A DNA stretch of 64,000 bases from contig OX637405.1 of NCBI GenBank assembly GCA_951799425.1, forward strand, positions 26,639,635-26,703,634, written 5' to 3'. The first letter of the stretch is position 1. Each line of letters opens with the position of its first letter. The DNA is from Ilex aquifolium (Eukaryota > Streptophyta > Magnoliopsida > Aquifoliales > Aquifoliaceae). A program made the translations under genes and the position numbers. Of this stretch, positions 60,401-64,000 are shown piece by piece. The notes under the pieces were generated by a model that worked only from the letters and a program-made list of their open reading frames with translations, was not told the DNA's origin and did not search any database.

Positions 60401-60479
60401 GAATTTCCAACAGCACTGTTGTGAGTGCTTTCAACATCGTTGCCACCATTATGTGGCTGAGAACTGGATGACCCTCTGT
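48414..60479 (-). CDS. TERC: TerC-family thylakoid membrane protein, last twelve exons (5' end not seen)
   Basis: Exons in gene order: 60340-60479 (partial start), 60152-60228, 52895-52982, 52688-52768, 52464-52520, 51078-51159, 50239-50288, 49982-50038, 49770-49848, 49205-49263, 48598-48655, 48414-48505. Phases agree throughout, giving about 305 codons and one stop at 48414. The hydrophobic segments match plant TerC (PDE149-like), e.g. '[17 protein letters not shown]', '[20 protein letters not shown]', '[18 protein letters not shown]', '[10 protein letters not shown]', '[13 protein letters not shown]' and '[13 protein letters not shown]'. The acidic charged positions inside membrane segments are those conserved in TerC proteins. 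In Arabidopsis TerC is needed for thylakoid formation and for inserting photosystem proteins. The transit-peptide exon must lie upstream, beyond or within the LINE-bearing DNA. One intron (49264-49769) starts with GC instead of GT. Intron 52983-60151 holds an LTR element. Confidence 0.9.
48656..49204. other. TerC intron, nothing further seen
   Basis: AT-rich intron sequence between the exons ending in 'LEYLQ' and starting at 'PSIGIVLGF'. No repeat or RNA gene recognised. Confidence 0.6.
49264..49769 (-). other. GC-AG intron of the TerC gene
   Basis: The donor reads TTAG|GCAAGT and the acceptor GTGTAG|GT. AG|GCAAGT is the strong consensus used by the roughly 1% of plant introns that begin with GC. 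Splicing here keeps the frame (ATC TTA G + GT CTA) and gives 'FAILGLRSLY', the sequence expected in the family. Confidence 0.8.
53453..54156 (-). repeat. Left LTR (3' LTR) of the intronic gypsy element
   Basis: TGATGTAGG...TTCCATCA, 704 bp. It contains about ten copies of a 'gtgaacagta'-like unit (53530-53660), more than the right LTR, which explains its greater length. The purine tract is at about 54157-54172. Confidence 0.87.
54426..55300 (-). pseudogene. Integrase region of the intronic gypsy element
   Basis: '[14 protein letters not shown]' and '[13 protein letters not shown]' are the catalytic-core motifs of gypsy integrases (the second Asp, and the stretch with the Glu). The later '[20 protein letters not shown]' is the GPY/F module. 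Broken. Confidence 0.82.
55520..56350 (-). pseudogene. RT thumb and RNase H region of the intronic gypsy element
   Basis: '[20 protein letters not shown]' is the RT thumb region. '[20 protein letters not shown]' occupies the place of the first RNase H catalytic site, and '[13 protein letters not shown]' and 'NKTADALSR' are later RNase H motifs. Confidence 0.8.
56351..56958 (-). pseudogene. Reverse transcriptase region of the intronic gypsy element
   Basis: '[20 protein letters not shown]' and '[15 protein letters not shown]' are RT motifs, and a YFDD-type box lies near 56400-56415. The usual 'MPFGL' stretch also lies here. Broken. Confidence 0.82.
57341..57589 (-). pseudogene. Protease region of the intronic gypsy element
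   Basis: '[14 protein letters not shown]' gives the D-G-G-S active-site stretch common in plant chromovirus proteases. It lies between gag and RT. Confidence 0.7.
57647..58790 (-). pseudogene. gag region of the intronic gypsy element
   Basis: It begins soon after the primer site ('[20 protein letters not shown]'). The gag core includes '[15 protein letters not shown]', and the C-terminal part ends with a CCHC knuckle ([14 protein letters not shown]). Broken. Confidence 0.8.
58803..58814 (-). promoter_or_regulatory. Primer binding site (initiator tRNA-Met) of the intronic gypsy element
   Basis: TGGTATCAGAGC on the minus strand, three bases from the right LTR. Confidence 0.87.
58818..59452 (-). 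repeat. Right LTR (5' LTR) of the intronic gypsy element
   Basis: 635 bp, colinear with the left LTR apart from fewer 'gtgaacagta' units. Followed by target duplication CAAAG. Confidence 0.87.
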
Positions 60480-61064
60480 CTGTAAAATCACCATCGACAT
60501 TCATTACATTTATATGGAAAACAAATTCACATGCATTGGATTATTCTGGACGAGGACATAAATCACAGTTGTATTGCACATAATACACTAGCAAATTCAG
60601 AAAATTCCCACAAAGCAATGGTCACTCAGTTGGAAACATAGTCGTAAGTTCAAATAATAATGCAAAAAGTAGTTAAAAAGAACTGCAACAAAAATGCAGC
60701 TCATCTGAGGCTCCGATTGGCAGTACAGGCCAGCATTGAGGTTACGATTTGCATTGAAATGGAAAATTTTAAAAATTGGACCAGTATGATTTGAATTCCA
60801 AGTCCAGAGCGAGGATCCCATGCAGGGGGAATTTAGTAAAATAACTTGTAAATCTTCGCATTCCAACAGTTACTTTGTTAAATATTGGTACAAATACATG
60901 AACAAACAATAACCCCATCCTAGGTAATTAACAAAATTAGAACTAAAGGCTACAGAATTGTCGTATTAGCAGTCTGCAATTAGGTTCTTGTGCTTTTCAG
61001 ATGATAAAGATTCCTTAAATTTGGCCCCCTCAACCATGCAAGCACTTCCAAAAATATAGAAAGC
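60480..61064. other. Probable TerC intron sequence, no exon recognised
   Basis: Upstream of the first visible TerC exon. I looked for the transit-peptide exon and did not find a convincing candidate. The sequence is AT-rich and non-repetitive. Confidence 0.45.
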
Positions 61065-61485
61065 CCAATCAACCGACCAACTAACCAACTCAAGCCTTAT
61101 ATCTCAATCATTTGAGATCGGCTATATGAATCCATCTTCACCATTCATTTCGGTCATGCGCTATATATTCATTTAAGTTAAATATTTTCATATCTTTTCT
61201 TACTATTTCGTTCGATGTTAATTTAGGTTTACCCCTACTCCTAGTACTATTAAGAGAAATTGTATCACTTTTTCTAACCGGTACCTCTACCAGTCTCCAT
61301 TAAACATAACCAAACTATCTTAATATATTCTCTTTCAACTTATCCTCAATTAGATTTATTCCTACCATTTTGCTAAAACGGTCATTTCGTATTTTATCCT
61401 TTCTAGTTTTTCCAAACATTCATCTTAACATTCTCATTTTCACTACACTCATTTTGTTACTATGTTGTTTTCTAGTTGTCCAACA

Positions 61486-62750
61486 TTACATCCCATACAA
61501 CATTGTTGTCCATATAACCGTTCGGTAAAACTTGTCTTTCAATTTTGTTGGTATCCTTCTATCACATAATATGCCAGAAGTTTTCCTCCACTTAAGCCAA
61601 CTGGCGTTGATTCTATGAGTTACATCATCTCCAATCTCTCCATCATTTTTAATCATCGATCCTAGATATCTAAATCGTTTATTCGTTGGTATTTCTGAAT
61701 TTTCAATCTTAACTTTTTCACTATATTTACTTCTTCTATTACTAAAATTGCATTGCATGTATTCAGTCTTACTCCTACTTATTTTAAACCCTTTTGACTC
61801 GAGTGTCTCTCTCTAAATTTTTAACTTATTGTTAATCCCCCTTCGAGTTTCTTCTACTAAGACAATATTATCTGCAAATAGCATGCACCATGGGACATTA
61901 TCTTGAATGTGTCTAGTAAGGTCATTCATAATTAGGGTGAATAAGTATGAACTTAGGGTTGATCCTTGGTGTAATCCCACCATGATTGAAATTTTTTCAC
62001 TTTCTTCCACGAAAGATCTAATTGTAGTCATATCCCCGTTATACATGTCATTTATCACCTCAATATACCTATTCGTCACTCCTCTTCTCTCAAATACCCT
62101 TCATATTATATTTCTAGGCACTGTATCATACGTCATTTCAAGATTTATAAATACCATATGGAGATTTTTTTCTTCTCTCTATACTTTTCTGAGTGTCTTT
62201 AATAAATATATAACATCCATAGTTGATCAATTAGGCATAAACCCAAACTGATTTTCCGAAACTGTAGTCTCAACTTTTAGGCGACATTCAATGACCATTT
62301 CTCATAGTTTCATTATATGACCCATCAATTTTATCCCTCTATAATTATTACAATTTTGAATATTTCCTTTATTTTTATAAATAGGTACTAAAATACTCTT
62401 TCTCCATTTATTGGGCATTTTCCTAGTAGTAATAAACTAATAATTCTATTGAATAATTTTGTTAGCCACGACACCTCATTATTCCCTAAGTACTTCTAAA
62501 CCTCAATTTGAATCTCATCTAGTCCTAAAGCCTCGTCTTATTTCATTTTCTTCAATACAATCTCTTCCTCCGAATTCTTTATTATACGAAAGAATGTGTG
62601 TGCTCTAGTTTCATGAATCCTATCATTTTCTATCTCTTCTAAGCTTCCTTAGTGATTTTCATTTAATAGTTTTTTAAAATAGTTTTTCTACCAATCATTT
62701 ATTTCCTCATCCTTAACTAAAACTTTTGAATTCTCTCCCTTGATGCACTT
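61486..62750 (-). pseudogene. LINE reverse transcriptase region
   Basis: 'GLHQGSTLSSYLFTLIMNDL' and 'VPWCMLFADNIVLVEETRRG' are the RTE reverse transcriptase core. The catalytic FADD box reads FADN here, so the second metal-binding aspartate is lost and the enzyme would be inactive. Downstream, 'FRYLGSMIKNDGEIGDDVTH' and 'RIPTKLKDKFYRTV' are the usual C-terminal stretches. Stops and frame changes break the ORF, for example between the 61813-62079 and 61486-61758 frames. Confidence 0.82.
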
Positions 62751-62759
62751 AACTTGGTT

Positions 62760-63960
62760 AAGGTCTCTTAATTTTCTTTCTCTAGTCTTTTTTCTCCCTG
62801 TTTACTATCTAGTTTTTTGTACAACTCGTCGTAGGCTTTTAACTTAGTGTATCTAACAATCTTTTTAACCTTTGTTAGCTAATTTTATATTTGGAAGTTC
62901 TCGTTATTTCTATCATTTTGATCTCTTAAATGATTCTTTCTTTATTTTAACTACATCTTGTACGTCATCATTCTACCACCAAGTTTTTTTTCTCACAAGA
63001 CCTCTACCCTTTGACTCACCAAGAACCTCTTTCGAAATTTTTCTCATGCATTCCATCATCCTACTCCATATAACGTTAGTATCATCCTCTAGGTTCCATA
63101 CGGCCTACTTAAGTATTCTACTTGTAAATAGTACTAATTTGTCATCTTTTAGATTCTTTCTCCATACTCTATGTTGTCCTTTAATATATAAATCGAAGAT
63201 TGTTAGCCTATGTGGAGATATTAAGCTCTCTCCTGGTATAACCTTACAATCTTTACATGCTAAGTGCTCAATTCTTCTACTTAAGAAATAGTCTACTTAA
63301 CTCTTGTTTGGTCCGCTTTTGATGGTTATTAGATGTTCTTCTTGTTTTCTAAACAAAGTGTTTGCCACTACAAGATCGTATGTCATTGAAAACTCCAAAA
63401 TACTCTCTCCGATTTTATTTCGATCACTATATCCGTAACCACCATGCGCCCTCTCATATTGTGTACTATCTTTTCCTACATGTCCATTGAAATCTCCACC
63501 TATGATTATCTTCTCTCCAATAGGTATATGTTAAACTAATTCATCCATTTGCTCCCAAAATTGCTTTTTAATATGTTCCTCTAACTCTACTTAGGGTGCA
63601 TAAACGTTTATCACTTTAATTATATTCTTTCCAACTACAAGTTTGATAAACATAATTCTATCTCTTTTCCTTATAATTGTTACTACGCTATCTTTTAAGC
63701 CTTTAACTACAACTATTCCTACATCATTTCTTCGTCTATCTTTTCCTATATAATAAACCTTAAATCCTGTATTTTCTATCTCCTTTGGCTTCTCACCCAC
63801 CTACTTAGTTTCTTGTAAGCACGTTATACTAATTTTTCTTTTGCTCATAATGACTACTAATTCTATTGTTTTGTCGGTGAGTGTACCTATGTTTCATGTT
63901 GCTAATCTAAGTCTATCATCGTGGACTAATTTCCTTACCTCCACGTCTGTCCATGGTGCG
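62760..63960 (-). pseudogene. LINE endonuclease region
   Basis: It starts with an 'LRLAT-NIGTLTDKT' stretch in which the conserved Trp of ATWNIG is a TGA stop. Then come a 'LQETKW'-like stretch carrying the catalytic Glu (interrupted by a stop after the Lys) and 'YIGKDRRRNDVGIVV'. It belongs to the exonuclease-endonuclease-phosphatase fold that nicks target DNA. In plant annotations such copies are often mislabelled as craniofacial development protein 2-like. Confidence 0.75.
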
Positions 63961-64000
63961 GAGGCCCTTTCCCATTTATCACCGTACCCAGGCATCGATG

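Larger units (their letters stand above)
61065..64000 (-). mobile_element. RTE-clade LINE, 5' end beyond the window
   Basis: A minus-strand LINE with an apurinic endonuclease-like domain upstream and a reverse transcriptase downstream, the RTE layout. The 3' end near 61065-61100 reads GATCTCAAATGATTGAGAT and then a TTGGTTAGTTGG-like tail, similar to the GGGATTAAGGCTTTGTTGTTG ends of plant RTE elements. No poly(A) tail is seen, which fits RTE. The frame is interrupted many times. It lies upstream of the visible TerC exons and may be in that gene's 5' intron. Confidence 0.8.

Noticed and set aside
1-64000. tRNA, rRNA, CRISPR or bacterial operon features
   Set aside because: None seen; short tRNA-like matches are retroelement primer sites.

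Overview
The window is nuclear DNA of a flowering plant, most likely a eudicot. It is AT-rich, carries two intron-rich plant genes on the minus strand, and is filled with plant-type LTR retrotransposons, Helitrons, MITEs, an RTE-type LINE and Caulimoviridae (plant pararetrovirus) fossils. No bacterial genes, CRISPR arrays, rRNAs or tRNAs were seen. All boundaries come from reading the sequence; no database search was run.

Layout. 1-1065: AT-rich intergenic DNA. 1071-11141: a minus-strand Ty3/gypsy-type element with ATAAG target duplications, a tRNA-Asp primer site, gag and protease but no recognisable RT, RNase H or integrase; its left LTR is enlarged by a Helitron-like insertion. 12175-25127: a minus-strand pararetrovirus fossil, split by an LTR-derived sequence (14918-24551, AATAG duplications) that is itself split by a complete-ended LTR element (16701-24089, AATAT duplications). 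25217-30262: a second, plus-strand pararetrovirus fossil that meets the first head to head. 30300-34703: low-complexity arrays, a long foldback, 83-bp tandem repeats and a PIF/Harbinger-type MITE.

35693-41574: a lambda-class glutathione S-transferase gene with nine coding exons. Its reconstructed reading frame is unbroken (248 aa). Its 3.6-kb intron 4 holds a Helitron that itself holds a hAT-type MITE. Two more Helitrons of the same kind lie just upstream (41997-43346), head to tail. 43482-47996: a roughly 0.95-kb direct duplication flanks a third pararetrovirus fragment and a promoter-like stretch.

48414-60479: the last twelve exons of a nuclear gene for a TerC-family thylakoid membrane protein. 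Its 7.2-kb intron contains a whole-length but broken Ty3/gypsy element (53453-59452), and one intron appears to be of the GC-AG type. Its 5' exons are not visible. 61065-64000: an RTE-clade LINE running off the window, probably inside an upstream intron of the same gene.

Only the two host genes look functional; they have no evident link to each other. The rest records nested insertions, whose order can be read from the target duplications. I found no convincing new multi-gene system. The oddities best worth a second look are the gag-protease-only LTR element with elaborate LTR sub-repeats, the Helitrons carrying long GGT-rich arrays, the paired pararetrovirus fossils with an extra downstream ORF, and the TerC gene's GC-AG intron.
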